Source: Aestuariimicrobium soli (GTDB lineage Bacteria; Actinomycetota; Actinomycetes; Propionibacteriales; Propionibacteriaceae). Taken from it: a stretch of 64,000 nt of DNA. Both the position numbers and the translations under genes were made by a program. Under the pieces are notes generated by a model. It ran no database searches, was not told the origin of the DNA, and saw only the letters and a list, made by a program, of their open reading frames with translations. How positions within the stretch are numbered: position 1 is the first letter of the stretch; each line of letters begins with the position of its first letter. Below are positions 17,844 to 25,190 of the stretch, in pieces. Location of the stretch: NCBI RefSeq assembly GCF_051192575.1, contig NZ_JBPJSQ010000007.1, forward strand, positions 124,001-188,000. Direction: 5' to 3'.

Positions 17844-18581
17844 ATGCCTCAGCAAGGGACTTCCACCATGGCCCAGACCCCACAGCTTCCCGACCCCCAG
17901 GGCGAGCCGGCGATCGTCCTCGACCAGCCCGAAGGTCGCCCCGACGCCCCCCTCAAGCCCAGACTCCGCGGGGTGCTGCACACGATCATGGCGCCGCTGG
18001 CCTTCGTGGGCGGGCTGGTGCTGCTGGTGATCACCCCCACCATCGGGGGGCGCCTGGCCGCCGCGGTCTACCTGACCAGCTCGCTGGCGCTGTTCGGCAA
18101 CTCCGCCGTCTACCACCGCGGACGATGGACCGATCGGGTGCAGGCCACGTTGAGGCGCGTCGACCACGCCAACATCTTCCTGTTCATCGCTGGCACTTAC
18201 ACCCCACTGGCGACGCAACTGCTCACCGGCAGGAGCCGGGTGGCCCTGCTCGCGCTGATCTGGATCGCCGCCGGCCTCGGTGTCGCGTTCCGGGTGCTCT
18301 GGTTGTCGGCCCCGCGCTGGCTCTACACCGTGCTCTACGTGCTGATGGGCTGGGCGGCCGTGGGCTGGCTGCCGACCTTCTGGCGCGACGGCGGCCCGCT
18401 CGTGGTGGCGCTGGTCATCGGCGGCGGTCTCGTCTACTCCCTCGGCGCCCTCGTCTACGGGCGCAAGCGACCCAACCCGTCGCCGACCTGGTTCGGCTTC
18501 CACGAGATCTTCCACGCCTGCACCGTGATCGCCGCCCTGCTGCACTTCGCTGCGATCCTGCTCGCCACCCTGCCGATCTGA
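17844..18581 (+). CDS. hemolysin III / TrhA family membrane protein
   Basis: A 245-residue seven-helix protein of the HlyIII/PAQR superfamily. Hallmarks are SAVYHR after helix 2, DHANIFLFIAGTYTP on helix 3, and the C-terminal FHEIFHACTVIAALLHF, whose histidines with the earlier ones form the putative zinc site. The first 40 residues are cytosolic and proline-rich. A haemolytic role is unlikely; TrhA-type proteins influence membrane fluidity. The ATG at 17844 follows GAGGAG by 6 nt. The operator-like repeats directly upstream suggest regulated expression, possibly with lipid metabolism. Confidence 0.9.
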   Translation: MPQQGTSTMAQTPQLPDPQGEPAIVLDQPEGRPDAPLKPRLRGVLHTIMAPLAFVGGLVLLVITPTIGGRLAAAVYLTSSLALFGNSAVYHRGRWTDRVQATLRRVDHANIFLFIAGTYTPLATQLLTGRSRVALLALIWIAAGLGVAFRVLWLSAPRWLYTVLYVLMGWAAVGWLPTFWRDGGPLVVALVIGGGLVYSLGALVYGRKRPNPSPTWFGFHEIFHACTVIAALLHFAAILLATLPI

Positions 18582-18599
18582 GCCGCGGTCGGCATCGGC

Positions 18600-18859
18600 G
18601 GTCGCGACAGAGCCCGGATGAACAGTCGGCAACATTGGTTGAACGTTCGGCGTGGCAGCCCCGCGCCGAACCCGCGGGAGCTTAGTTTTCGAGCACGGAG
18701 CAATTGACCCGACCCAGGGTCGGGCGCCTTCCCCCGGTCGCTTCGAGCAGGTTGATTCACGCGGCGTGCAACCGCACGACGTGCCAGCTCAGTGCCATGG
18801 GCACACGGTGGTCTCCACCGGAGGAGGCGGAGCCAGCGGGTGCCTTCGGAAGGACTCCC
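18600..18859 (+). promoter_or_regulatory. structured 5' leader of phoH (unassigned)
   Basis: This 260-nt gap contains a run of short hairpins: CCCGAC/GTCGGG (about 18714-18730), CGTGC-AACC-GCACG (about 18764-18777), GTGCC-AT-GGGCAC (about 18794-18805) and GGTGG-TCT-CCACC (about 18808-18820). A good Shine-Dalgarno (GGAAGGA) follows 5 nt before the GTG. It does not match the c-di-AMP, SAM-IV, cobalamin or c-di-GMP consensus as I know them. A cis-regulatory RNA is possible. Confidence 0.4.
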
Positions 18860-20227
18860 GTGCTCAACAGCCCCGACCAGCTGACTCACTCCACCGGCGC
18901 ACCCGTGGTGTTCCCTGACCAGTCGGCCGATTCCCCGCAGCGCACCCTCACCTACGTGCTCGACACCTCCGTGCTGCTCAGCGATCCGCGCGCCCTGCTG
19001 CGCTTCGCCGAGCACGCCATCGTGCTGCCGATCGTGGTGATCACCGAACTCGAGGCCAAACGTCACCATCCCGAACTGGGCTACTTCGCCCGCTCGGCGC
19101 TGCGCCTGCTCGACGACCTGCGCATTCGGCACGGCCGACTCGACCTGCCCGTGCCCGTCAACGAGCAGGGGGGCATGCTGCACGTCGAGCTCAACCACAC
19201 CGACCAGAGCCGGCTCCCCACCGGGTTCCAGCTGGGTGACAACGACACCCGCATCCTGGCCGTGGCGTTGAACTTCAAGCACGAGGGCCACGACGTGGTG
19301 CTGGTCTCGAAGGATCTGCCGATGCGGGTCAAGGCCTCGTCCGTGGGGTTGGAGGCCCAGGAGTACCGCGCCGAACTGGCCGTTGACACCGGGTGGACGG
19401 GCATGACCAACCTCGAGGTGCCCAACGAGGTCACCGATGCGCTCTACGCCGATGGGGTGGCCGAGTGCGAGGCCGCCGACGACCTGCCCGTGCACACGGG
19501 CGTCGTGCTGCACGCTCCGTCGGGCACGGCGCTGGCCCGCAAGCAGGCCAACGGCGATCTGCGCCTGGTCAAGTCCGACCGGGAGGCCTTCGGACTGCAC
19601 GGACGATCCGCCGAGCAGCGGATCGCCCTCGACATTCTGCTGGACGACTCCGTGGGCATCGTCTCCCTCGGCGGACGAGCGGGCACCGGCAAGTCGGCGC
19701 TCGCGCTGTGCGCCGGGCTCGAACTGGTGATGGAGCGACGCCAGTACTCCAAGGTGATGGTGTTCCGGCCGCTCTACGCGGTCGGCGGCCAGGAGCTCGG
19801 CTACCTGCCCGGCAGCGAGAACGAGAAGATGGCGCCCTGGGGGCAGGCCGTCTACGACACCCTGTCGGCGCACGCGAACAAGTTCGTGATCGACGAGATC
19901 ATGGCCCAGAACATGCTCGAGGTGCTGCCGCTGACCCACATCAGAGGGCGCTCGCTGCACGACGCCTTCGTGATCGTGGACGAGGCCCAGTCGCTCGAGC
20001 GCAACGTGCTGCTCACCGTGCTCAGCCGGCTCGGCACCAACTCGCGCGTGGTGCTCACCCACGACGTCGCTCAGCGCGACAACCTGCGCGTGGGGCGCCA
20101 CGACGGGGTCGCCGCGGTGGTCGAGAAGCTGAAGGGCAACCCGCTGTTCGCCCATGTCACCCTCACCCGCTCGGAGCGCTCGCCGATCGCGGCCCTGGTC
20201 ACCGAGATGCTGGAGGATGCCCTCTGA
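18860..20227 (+). CDS. PIN-PhoH protein (PhoH2 type RNA helicase/ribonuclease)
   Basis: A 455-residue fusion of a PIN-domain ribonuclease and a PhoH ATPase. The PIN part (residues 30-165) has acidic residues in TYVLDTSVLLSDP, VVITELEAK and GDNDTRILAVA. The PhoH part has Walker A (GGRAGTGKSALAL, about residue 270) and Walker B (DAFVIVDEAQSLE). PhoH2 proteins unwind and cut RNA and are proposed to act in stress-related RNA turnover. The GTG at 18860 is fixed by GGAAGGA upstream; longer readings would translate the structured leader. The next gene starts 72 nt downstream with its own -10 box. Confidence 0.93.
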   Translation: MLNSPDQLTHSTGAPVVFPDQSADSPQRTLTYVLDTSVLLSDPRALLRFAEHAIVLPIVVITELEAKRHHPELGYFARSALRLLDDLRIRHGRLDLPVPVNEQGGMLHVELNHTDQSRLPTGFQLGDNDTRILAVALNFKHEGHDVVLVSKDLPMRVKASSVGLEAQEYRAELAVDTGWTGMTNLEVPNEVTDALYADGVAECEAADDLPVHTGVVLHAPSGTALARKQANGDLRLVKSDREAFGLHGRSAEQRIALDILLDDSVGIVSLGGRAGTGKSALALCAGLELVMERRQYSKVMVFRPLYAVGGQELGYLPGSENEKMAPWGQAVYDTLSAHANKFVIDEIMAQNMLEVLPLTHIRGRSLHDAFVIVDEAQSLERNVLLTVLSRLGTNSRVVLTHDVAQRDNLRVGRHDGVAAVVEKLKGNPLFAHVTLTRSERSPIAALVTEMLEDAL

Positions 20228-20287
20228 GACGCCCCGTTCGAGGTTCTGGGCGCGACTGTCTGGCGCGGCCCTCGGGCACGCGGCGGC

Positions 20288-20293
20288 TAGGCT
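20288..20293 (+). promoter_or_regulatory. -10 box of a leaderless promoter (metallopeptidase gene)
   Basis: TAGGCT ends 6 nt before the GTG at 20300, with no ribosome site. Confidence 0.5.
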
Positions 20294-20299
20294 GGCCGC

Positions 20300-20653
20300 G
20301 TGCCCGTGCAGGTGTCTGAGGAAGAGTTCGACCAGGCCGTCGAGGAGGCCCTCGGCGAGGTGCCCGAAGAGCTGATCGACCTGCTCGACAACTGCGTGGT
20401 GATGGTCGAGGACGAGGCCCCTGCCGACGAACCCGACCTGCTCGGTCACTACGACGGCACCCCGCTCACCGAGCGGGACTCCACCTACTCCGGCGTGCTG
20501 CCCGACCGCATCGTCATCTTCCGCGGACCGCTGCAGCGGCTGTGCGAGTCGACCGACGAACTGGTGGACGAGATCGCGGTCACCGTCGTGCACGAGATCG
20601 CCCACTTCTTCGGCATCGACGACGAGCGGCTGCGCGAGCTGGGCTGGGACTGA
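20300..20653 (+). CDS. small zinc metallopeptidase family protein (minimal zincin)
   Basis: A 117-residue cytoplasmic protein of the DUF1025/zincin_1 family. The motif TVVHEIAHFFGIDDERLRELGW gives the HExxH zinc site plus a downstream glycine and aspartate as third-ligand context. The N-terminus EEEFDQAVEEALGEVPEEL is the usual family opening, and RDSTYSGVLPDRIVIFRGPL precedes the active site. Family members are structurally minimal proteases without known substrate. It is transcribed in the same direction as phoH, with its own likely leaderless promoter. Confidence 0.85.
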   Translation: MPVQVSEEEFDQAVEEALGEVPEELIDLLDNCVVMVEDEAPADEPDLLGHYDGTPLTERDSTYSGVLPDRIVIFRGPLQRLCESTDELVDEIAVTVVHEIAHFFGIDDERLRELGWD

Positions 20654-20672
20654 GCCTTCCCAGACTGGGCTG

Positions 20673-20723
20673 GCCCGCACTGGGCTCTCCCAGTCCGGCA
20701 GTTTTGGTGGCTCTGGTGCGGGC
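20673..20723. repeat. intergenic inverted repeat
   Basis: GCCCGCAC (20673-20680) and GTGCGGGC (20716-20723) are exact complements within an 85-nt gap filled with ACTGGGCT/CTGGG words. It lies just before the DUF4245 start. Weak terminator or attenuator; low certainty. Confidence 0.4.
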
Positions 20724-20738
20724 TGGGAGACTGGCCGG

Positions 20739-21284
20739 GTGAGTGGACGCAACCCCCGGGCCGGTGCCCGCGACATGGTGCTGACCATGGCGGTGCTGAT
20801 GATTCCCGTGCTGCTCATCGTCTGGTTCTTCCAGCGCACCCCGGACGAGCCGCCGCTGCCCGTCGTCAACTGGCAGGAGCAGGTGGCCCTCGCCCGCAAG
20901 CAGGCCGACTTCGAGGTGCTCGCCCCGGCCTCGCTGCCCGATGGCTGGCGCGCCACTCAGGCCAGTTTCAGCCAAGCGGGCGGCGGGCAGGGATCTGCCT
21001 ACGACGAGTTGCGGCTGGGCTTCCTGAACGCCGACAACCTCAACCTGCAGGTGCGGCAGGCGAAGACGAGCAATGCCCGGGCTTTCCTGACGCAGAACAC
21101 CCGCGACGGCTACGACTCCGGCGCCCAGAAGGTGGGCGACCAGGTGTGGAAGCAGGTCACCTCGGCCGACGGACGCACGACCTACCTGCTGGGGGAGCGA
21201 CCCGACTCGCTGGTGCTGGTCTCGGGTGACACCTCGGCCGCCACGTTGGTCGCCTTCGCCGGAATGCTCACCACCGCCGGCTGA
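20739..21284 (+). CDS. DUF4245 family membrane-anchored protein
   Basis: A 181-residue protein with an N-terminal membrane helix (residues 13-30, MVLTMAVLMIPVLLIVWFF) and an outside domain of about 145 residues. This is the usual form of the actinobacterial DUF4245 family (Rv1109c-like, from memory), found beside xseA, xseB and ispH as here. The outside domain starts with PVVNWQEQVALARKQADFEVLAPASLPDGWRAT, a typical DUF4245 opening. The GTG at 20739 follows the inverted repeat. Function unknown. Confidence 0.78.
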   Translation: MSGRNPRAGARDMVLTMAVLMIPVLLIVWFFQRTPDEPPLPVVNWQEQVALARKQADFEVLAPASLPDGWRATQASFSQAGGGQGSAYDELRLGFLNADNLNLQVRQAKTSNARAFLTQNTRDGYDSGAQKVGDQVWKQVTSADGRTTYLLGERPDSLVLVSGDTSAATLVAFAGMLTTAG

Positions 21285-21308
21285 GCGGCCGGTGACGCCG
21301 ACGCTGCG

Positions 21309-21557
21309 TCAGCCTGCGTCGGACGAGCCTGCGGCCGCGGCCCGGGCGGCTTCGACCTTGGCCTTGGCGCCGTCGAGCATGCGCTGGCAGATGCCAGCCA
21401 GCTCTTCGCCGCGCTCCCACAGCTTCATGGAGTCGTTGAGCGACACGCCCCCCGACTCGAGCTGACGGACGACCTCCGCCAGTTGGGTGCGGGCCTCCTC
21501 ATAGGTCGGCTCGGTGGCCTGGCCGGGGTCGGCGGAGCCGCGGGTTCGGTCAGTCAT
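21309..21557 (-). CDS. xseB: exodeoxyribonuclease VII small subunit
   Basis: An 82-residue subunit of exonuclease VII, which degrades single-stranded DNA with the large subunit. It has the family core YEEARTQLAEVVRQLESGGVSLNDSMKLWERGEELAGICQ (residues 19-58), two antiparallel helices that coil around XseA. The ATG (complement of 21555-21557) lies inside the last codons of xseA, an 8-nt overlap that couples their translation. The alanine-rich tail is variable in the family. Confidence 0.94.
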   Translation of the reverse strand: MTDRTRGSADPGQATEPTYEEARTQLAEVVRQLESGGVSLNDSMKLWERGEELAGICQRMLDGAKAKVEAARAAAAGSSDAG

Positions 21558-22803
21558 CGGTGTTCCTCTCCTGGGCCGGTGAGCCCTCGCGTACTTCAGC
21601 ACCCTCACGTACTTCCAGCACCAGCGTGCCGTCGGCCACGTAGGCCAACAGGTCGTCGCCCGGGTCAACGTCGTGCACCGAGGTGACTGAGTGGTTCTCG
21701 CCGTCGACCAGAATGGCGTAGCCGCGCTCGAGCGTGGCCTTGGGTGACATCGAGCGCACCCGCTGCAGGTGATGCTCCACGGCCCGGGACTCGTCGGCCA
21801 GCAACCGGTCGATCGAGCGATCGAGCCGGTCGCGCGCTTGCTCGAGCTGGGCCACATGCACCGCGAAGCTGGCCGTCGGATCGCGCATGACCGGGCGTGA
21901 GGTGAGCGCGTCGAGCTCGGCCTGGGCCCGCCCCAACCGGGTCTGAAGCGCCTGCCGGATGCGCGCCAGGTCACCCCGCACCTGCTGCAGTTGTTCGGCG
22001 ACGTCGGGCACCACCAGTTTCGCGGCCGCGGTCGGCGTGGCCGCCCGCACGTCGGCCACCAGATCGATGATCGGGGTGTCGGGTTCGTGCCCGATGGCGC
22101 TGATGACGGGAGTGCGACACGCGGCGACGGCGCGCACGAGGCCCTCGTCCGAGAAGGGGAGCAGGTCTTCGAGCGACCCGCCGCCCCGGGCGACGATGAT
22201 CACGTCGACGGCCGGGTCGCGGTCGAGTTCGTCGAGGCGTTGCATGACCATGGCAGCCGCCTCGGGGCCCTGCACGAGGGCGTGGCGCACCTCGACCCTC
22301 GCCCCGGGCCAGCGGCTGGCGATGGTGGCCAGCACGTCGCGCTCGGCGGCGGAGTCGCGCCCGGTGACCAGACCGATGGCACGCGGCAGAAACGGCGGGC
22401 GCCGCTTGCGGTGCGGCTCGAACAGCCCTTCGGCGCGCAGCTTCGACTTCAGCGCCTCGAGCTGGGCCAGCAGTCGTCCGACCCCCATCACGCGCAGTTC
22501 GAGCACCTCGAGCGAGAACCGGGCGCTCTTGGGCCACATGCGTGGCTTCACCCGGGCGGCGACCGTGGTGCCGTCGGTGAGCGGCCCGACCTGGTCGAGC
22601 ACCAGCCTGGAGCAGGTGCCGTCGGCGGTCACGGACCCGGTCTTGTCGCGCAGGGTGAGGAACTGGGTGACGTTCTGGGTGCGTTTGACCTGCACGACCT
22701 CGGCCTCGACCCAGATCTCACCCAGCCTGTCGATCCACGCGGCGGCTGCGGCCACGACGCGACCCAGCGGCTGCGGCTGCTCGGGAGAGCTGGTCATGGG
22801 CAC
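21550..22803 (-). CDS. xseA: exodeoxyribonuclease VII large subunit
   Basis: The 417-residue catalytic subunit. An N-terminal OB fold occupies residues 12-115 (IWVEAEVVQVKRTQNVTQFL, then RDKTGSVTADGTCSR). The nuclease domain follows, with GLVTGRDSAAERDVL, VDVIIVARGGGSLEDLLPFSDE and SAIGHEPDTPIIDLVADVRA, then the long coiled-coil region that binds XseB. The GTG at 22803 is kept because TAGGCT (complement of 22810-22815) ends exactly 6 nt before it; an ATG two codons later is the alternative. It is divergent from ispH with 51 nt between starts, so the two promoters face each other closely. Confidence 0.95.
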   Translation of the reverse strand: MPMTSSPEQPQPLGRVVAAAAAWIDRLGEIWVEAEVVQVKRTQNVTQFLTLRDKTGSVTADGTCSRLVLDQVGPLTDGTTVAARVKPRMWPKSARFSLEVLELRVMGVGRLLAQLEALKSKLRAEGLFEPHRKRRPPFLPRAIGLVTGRDSAAERDVLATIASRWPGARVEVRHALVQGPEAAAMVMQRLDELDRDPAVDVIIVARGGGSLEDLLPFSDEGLVRAVAACRTPVISAIGHEPDTPIIDLVADVRAATPTAAAKLVVPDVAEQLQQVRGDLARIRQALQTRLGRAQAELDALTSRPVMRDPTASFAVHVAQLEQARDRLDRSIDRLLADESRAVEHHLQRVRSMSPKATLERGYAILVDGENHSVTSVHDVDPGDDLLAYVADGTLVLEVREGAEVREGSPAQERNTDD

Positions 22804-22842
22804 GTGGTCAGCCTAGAGGTGAGCTCCGACAATGCCGCCACG

Positions 22843-22848
22843 TAGACT
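22843..22848 (+). promoter_or_regulatory. -10 box of a leaderless promoter (ispH)
   Basis: TAGACT ends 6 nt before the ATG at 22855. Together with the xseA box it packs two opposed promoters into 51 nt. Confidence 0.5.
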
Positions 22849-22854
22849 CGCACC

Positions 22855-23871
22855 ATGACCGACCAGAGCATGACCACCCCCGACCAGTCGTCCGGTGCCG
22901 AGCGTCACGACCGACCCAAGCGAGTCGTGGTTGCCGCCCCCCGCGGCTACTGCGCCGGGGTCGACCGGGCCGTGATCACCGTCGAGAAGGCGCTGGAGAC
23001 CTATGGCGCTCCCGTCTACGTGCGCAAGCAGATCGTGCACAACAAGCACGTGGTCGAGAACCTGTCGGAGCGGGGCGCCATCTTCGTCGAGGAACTCTCG
23101 GAGGTGCCCGAGGGCTCCACCGTGGTGTTCTCGGCCCACGGGGTGTCGCCGGCCGTGCACGCGGAGGCCGGTGAGCGGCAGCTCAAGACCATCGACGCCA
23201 CCTGCCCGCTGGTCACCAAGGTGCACCACGAGGCCAAGCGTTTCGCCAAGCAGGACGTCGAGATCCTGCTCATCGGGCACGCCGGCCATGAGGAGGTCGA
23301 GGGCACCACCGGTGAGGCCCCCGAGCACATCACCCTGGTTCAGTCGCCGGACGACGTCGCCGACGTCGAGGTCAAGGACCCCTCGAAGGTGGCGTGGCTG
23401 TCGCAGACCACCTTGTCGGTGGACGAGACCCTGGCCACCGTGCACAAGCTGCGCGAGAAGTTCCCCCTGCTGATGGACCCGCCCTCGGACGACATCTGCT
23501 ACGCCACGTCGAACCGGCAGGCCGCCATCAAGCAGATTGCCGGCCACTCCGATCTGGTGATCGTGGTGGGATCGCGCAACTCGTCCAACTCGGTACGACT
23601 CGTCGAGGTGGCCCTCGAGGCCGGTGCGAAGGCGGCCCACCGGGTCGACAACGAGTCCGAGATCGACGACGCGTGGCTCGAGGGCGTGACCTCGGTCGGC
23701 GTCACCTCGGGTGCCTCGGTGCCCGACGAGTTGGTCGAGGGCGTGCTGGCCCATCTCGAGCGCGCCGGATTCCCGAAGGCCACCGAGGAGCGGTTGACCG
23801 AGGAGTCGCTGACGTTCGCCCTGCCTCCCGAACTGCGCAAGGACCTGCCCAAGCACGCGATCCGCCACTGA
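22855..23871 (+). CDS. ispH: 4-hydroxy-3-methylbut-2-enyl diphosphate reductase
   Basis: The last enzyme of the MEP isoprenoid pathway, converting HMBPP to IPP and DMAPP with a 4Fe-4S cluster. The three cluster cysteines are present: C33 (PRGYCAGV), C117 (DATCPLV) and C215 (DDICYATSNRQ). HNKHVVENL, SAHGVSP and IVVGSRNSSNS match the substrate-binding loops. The first 20 residues are a polar extension common in actinobacteria. It feeds the prenyl synthase encoded 5 kb upstream. A family-B hairpin follows 48 nt after the stop. Confidence 0.97.
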   Translation: MTDQSMTTPDQSSGAERHDRPKRVVVAAPRGYCAGVDRAVITVEKALETYGAPVYVRKQIVHNKHVVENLSERGAIFVEELSEVPEGSTVVFSAHGVSPAVHAEAGERQLKTIDATCPLVTKVHHEAKRFAKQDVEILLIGHAGHEEVEGTTGEAPEHITLVQSPDDVADVEVKDPSKVAWLSQTTLSVDETLATVHKLREKFPLLMDPPSDDICYATSNRQAAIKQIAGHSDLVIVVGSRNSSNSVRLVEVALEAGAKAAHRVDNESEIDDAWLEGVTSVGVTSGASVPDELVEGVLAHLERAGFPKATEERLTEESLTFALPPELRKDLPKHAIRH

Positions 23872-23918
23872 GCTCGGGCTCTGGGGCACCCCCAGCCGGT
23901 CGGGAGCCGGCCGCCTCA

Positions 23919-23985
23919 CGCAAACCCTCACCCAAGTGTTCGACCCACAGGAACTTTCCTGTGGGTCGCACCGTTTCCTGCGGGT
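23919..23985. repeat. 67-bp hairpin element B, copy 1
   Basis: The core stem CGACCCACAGGAA (23941-23953) pairs perfectly with 23956-23968 around a 2-nt loop. Flanking CGCAAACCCTCACCC and CCGTTTCCTGCG are shared with the copy at 42396, to which it aligns without gaps at about 85 percent identity. The stem pair at element positions 29/44 is A-T here and C-G in copy 2. It lies between ispH and the sigma factor gene. Confidence 0.85.
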
Positions 23986-24037
23986 GTGTTGACGAAACCG
24001 GGGGCTCGGCCGGTCATTCTGGGTGAGGGAGGACGAC

Positions 24038-24532
24038 GTGGACGAGGATTTCGCCGAGCTGGCAGACGCCCAGAGCCGGTCGCTGATGCGGCTGGCCTGG
24101 GTGCTCACCGGCGATGCCGAGTCCGCCGCCGATCTGGTGCAGGACGCCCTGTGCCGTGGCTTCGTCAAGCGCAGACTGGTGCTGCGCGCCGACCAGCCGG
24201 CCGCGTATCTCAAGCGGTTGCTGGTCAATCAGTGGGGCTCGCGTCGTCCGCGGCGGGAGTGGGTCACCGATCAGGTGCCCGAAACCGCCCACGGTGACCC
24301 GCGGGACCGCTCGACCGACGACCGACTGGTACTCGTCCGGGCTCTCGCCGACCTCTCTCCACAGCAGCGGGCCGTGGTTGCGCTGCGGTACGTCGACGAC
24401 CTGTCGGTGCGCGACACCGCCCTCGTGGCGGGCTGTTCCGAGCAGGCCGTCACCACCCAGTGCGCCCGCGCGCTGGCCACCCTGCGACGCGACCCACGCG
24501 TCGCCGACCTCGTGGAGGGAATCACACCATGA
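24038..24532 (+). CDS. SigE-family ECF RNA polymerase sigma factor
   Basis: A 164-residue extracytoplasmic-function sigma factor. The sigma-2 region spans residues 1-75 (SLMRLAWVLTGDAESAADLVQDAL, the core-binding helix). Sigma-4 spans residues 100-155 (LADLSPQQRAVVALRYVDDLSVRDTALVAGCSEQAVTTQCARAL), containing the -35-binding helix-turn-helix. The GTG at 24038 follows GGGAGG by 5 nt; the GTG at 24023 lacks a site. The stop overlaps the next ATG (ATGA), so the membrane protein downstream is probably its regulator. Confidence 0.9.
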   Translation: MDEDFAELADAQSRSLMRLAWVLTGDAESAADLVQDALCRGFVKRRLVLRADQPAAYLKRLLVNQWGSRRPRREWVTDQVPETAHGDPRDRSTDDRLVLVRALADLSPQQRAVVALRYVDDLSVRDTALVAGCSEQAVTTQCARALATLRRDPRVADLVEGITP

Positions 24533-25158
24533 CCAGCGCCGACCCCCGCCCCCCTAGCGACACCGGGACGAGCGACACCGGCACGAGCGACACCGGGAAC
24601 CGGCTGACCCGCCTCGTGCCGGACGACCTGCCCCCCGTCGACGTCGAGGCCGCCCTGCGAGCGGGCCGACGCAGCCAGCGTTCGCACCGCCTGATCGGCG
24701 GCGGACTGGGCGCCGTCGGCGTGGCCGCGGTCGCCGTGGTCACGATGCAACTGCTGCCGACCACGACCTCCGTGCCCGCTCTGCCCGGTGGCCCGGGTAG
24801 CCCGTCGGCCTCCACCGCGTCGACTCCGACATCCGCGTCGTGCCCGCAGCCGGACGACACCTGGCAGCTGGGCATGCCCTCCTATGTCGACGGCGTGTCC
24901 TGGGACGGCGGGGTCTCCCTGGTCCACGACCACGGGGCCACCGGAACCGTCGGTGCCCTCGTCGGCATCGTGCCCTGCAACATCGTCGAGATCCAGGACG
25001 CGGCCCAGCGGGTGTTCGGCGGGCCATGGCCCGACGGGTCGAGCACCAACCTGCCGGTCGGCACGCGGTTGTACCGCGACACGAGTCGCCCCGAGGGCTG
25101 CGCGTTGATGGCTCAGCGCGACGGCGTCTGGATCGTGTTCGTGAAGCAGGGCTGCTGA
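24529..25158 (+). CDS. putative anti-sigma-like single-pass membrane protein
   Basis: A 209-residue protein coupled by ATGA to the sigma factor gene. Residues 1-55 are cytosolic and include three SDTG repeats encoded by a 15-bp DNA repeat (about 24559-24600), then RLVPDDLPPVDVEAALRAGRR, a short segment that could bind sigma. One helix spans about residues 61-85 (LIGGGLGAVGVAAVAVVTM). The outside part (residues 100-209) has four cysteines (SCPQPDD, VPCNIV, EGCALM, KQGC) that could form disulfides. No zinc-binding anti-sigma motif is visible, so the assignment rests on position and topology. Confidence 0.65.
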   Translation: MTSADPRPPSDTGTSDTGTSDTGNRLTRLVPDDLPPVDVEAALRAGRRSQRSHRLIGGGLGAVGVAAVAVVTMQLLPTTTSVPALPGGPGSPSASTASTPTSASCPQPDDTWQLGMPSYVDGVSWDGGVSLVHDHGATGTVGALVGIVPCNIVEIQDAAQRVFGGPWPDGSSTNLPVGTRLYRDTSRPEGCALMAQRDGVWIVFVKQGC

Positions 25159-25190
25159 CCCGCGCCGTGGTGAGGCGCTGGCTGCCCGAC

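Noticed and set aside
18600..18859. c-di-AMP, SAM-IV, cobalamin or c-di-GMP riboswitch before phoH
   Set aside because: The conserved core words of those classes, as I know them, are not present; only generic hairpins are seen.
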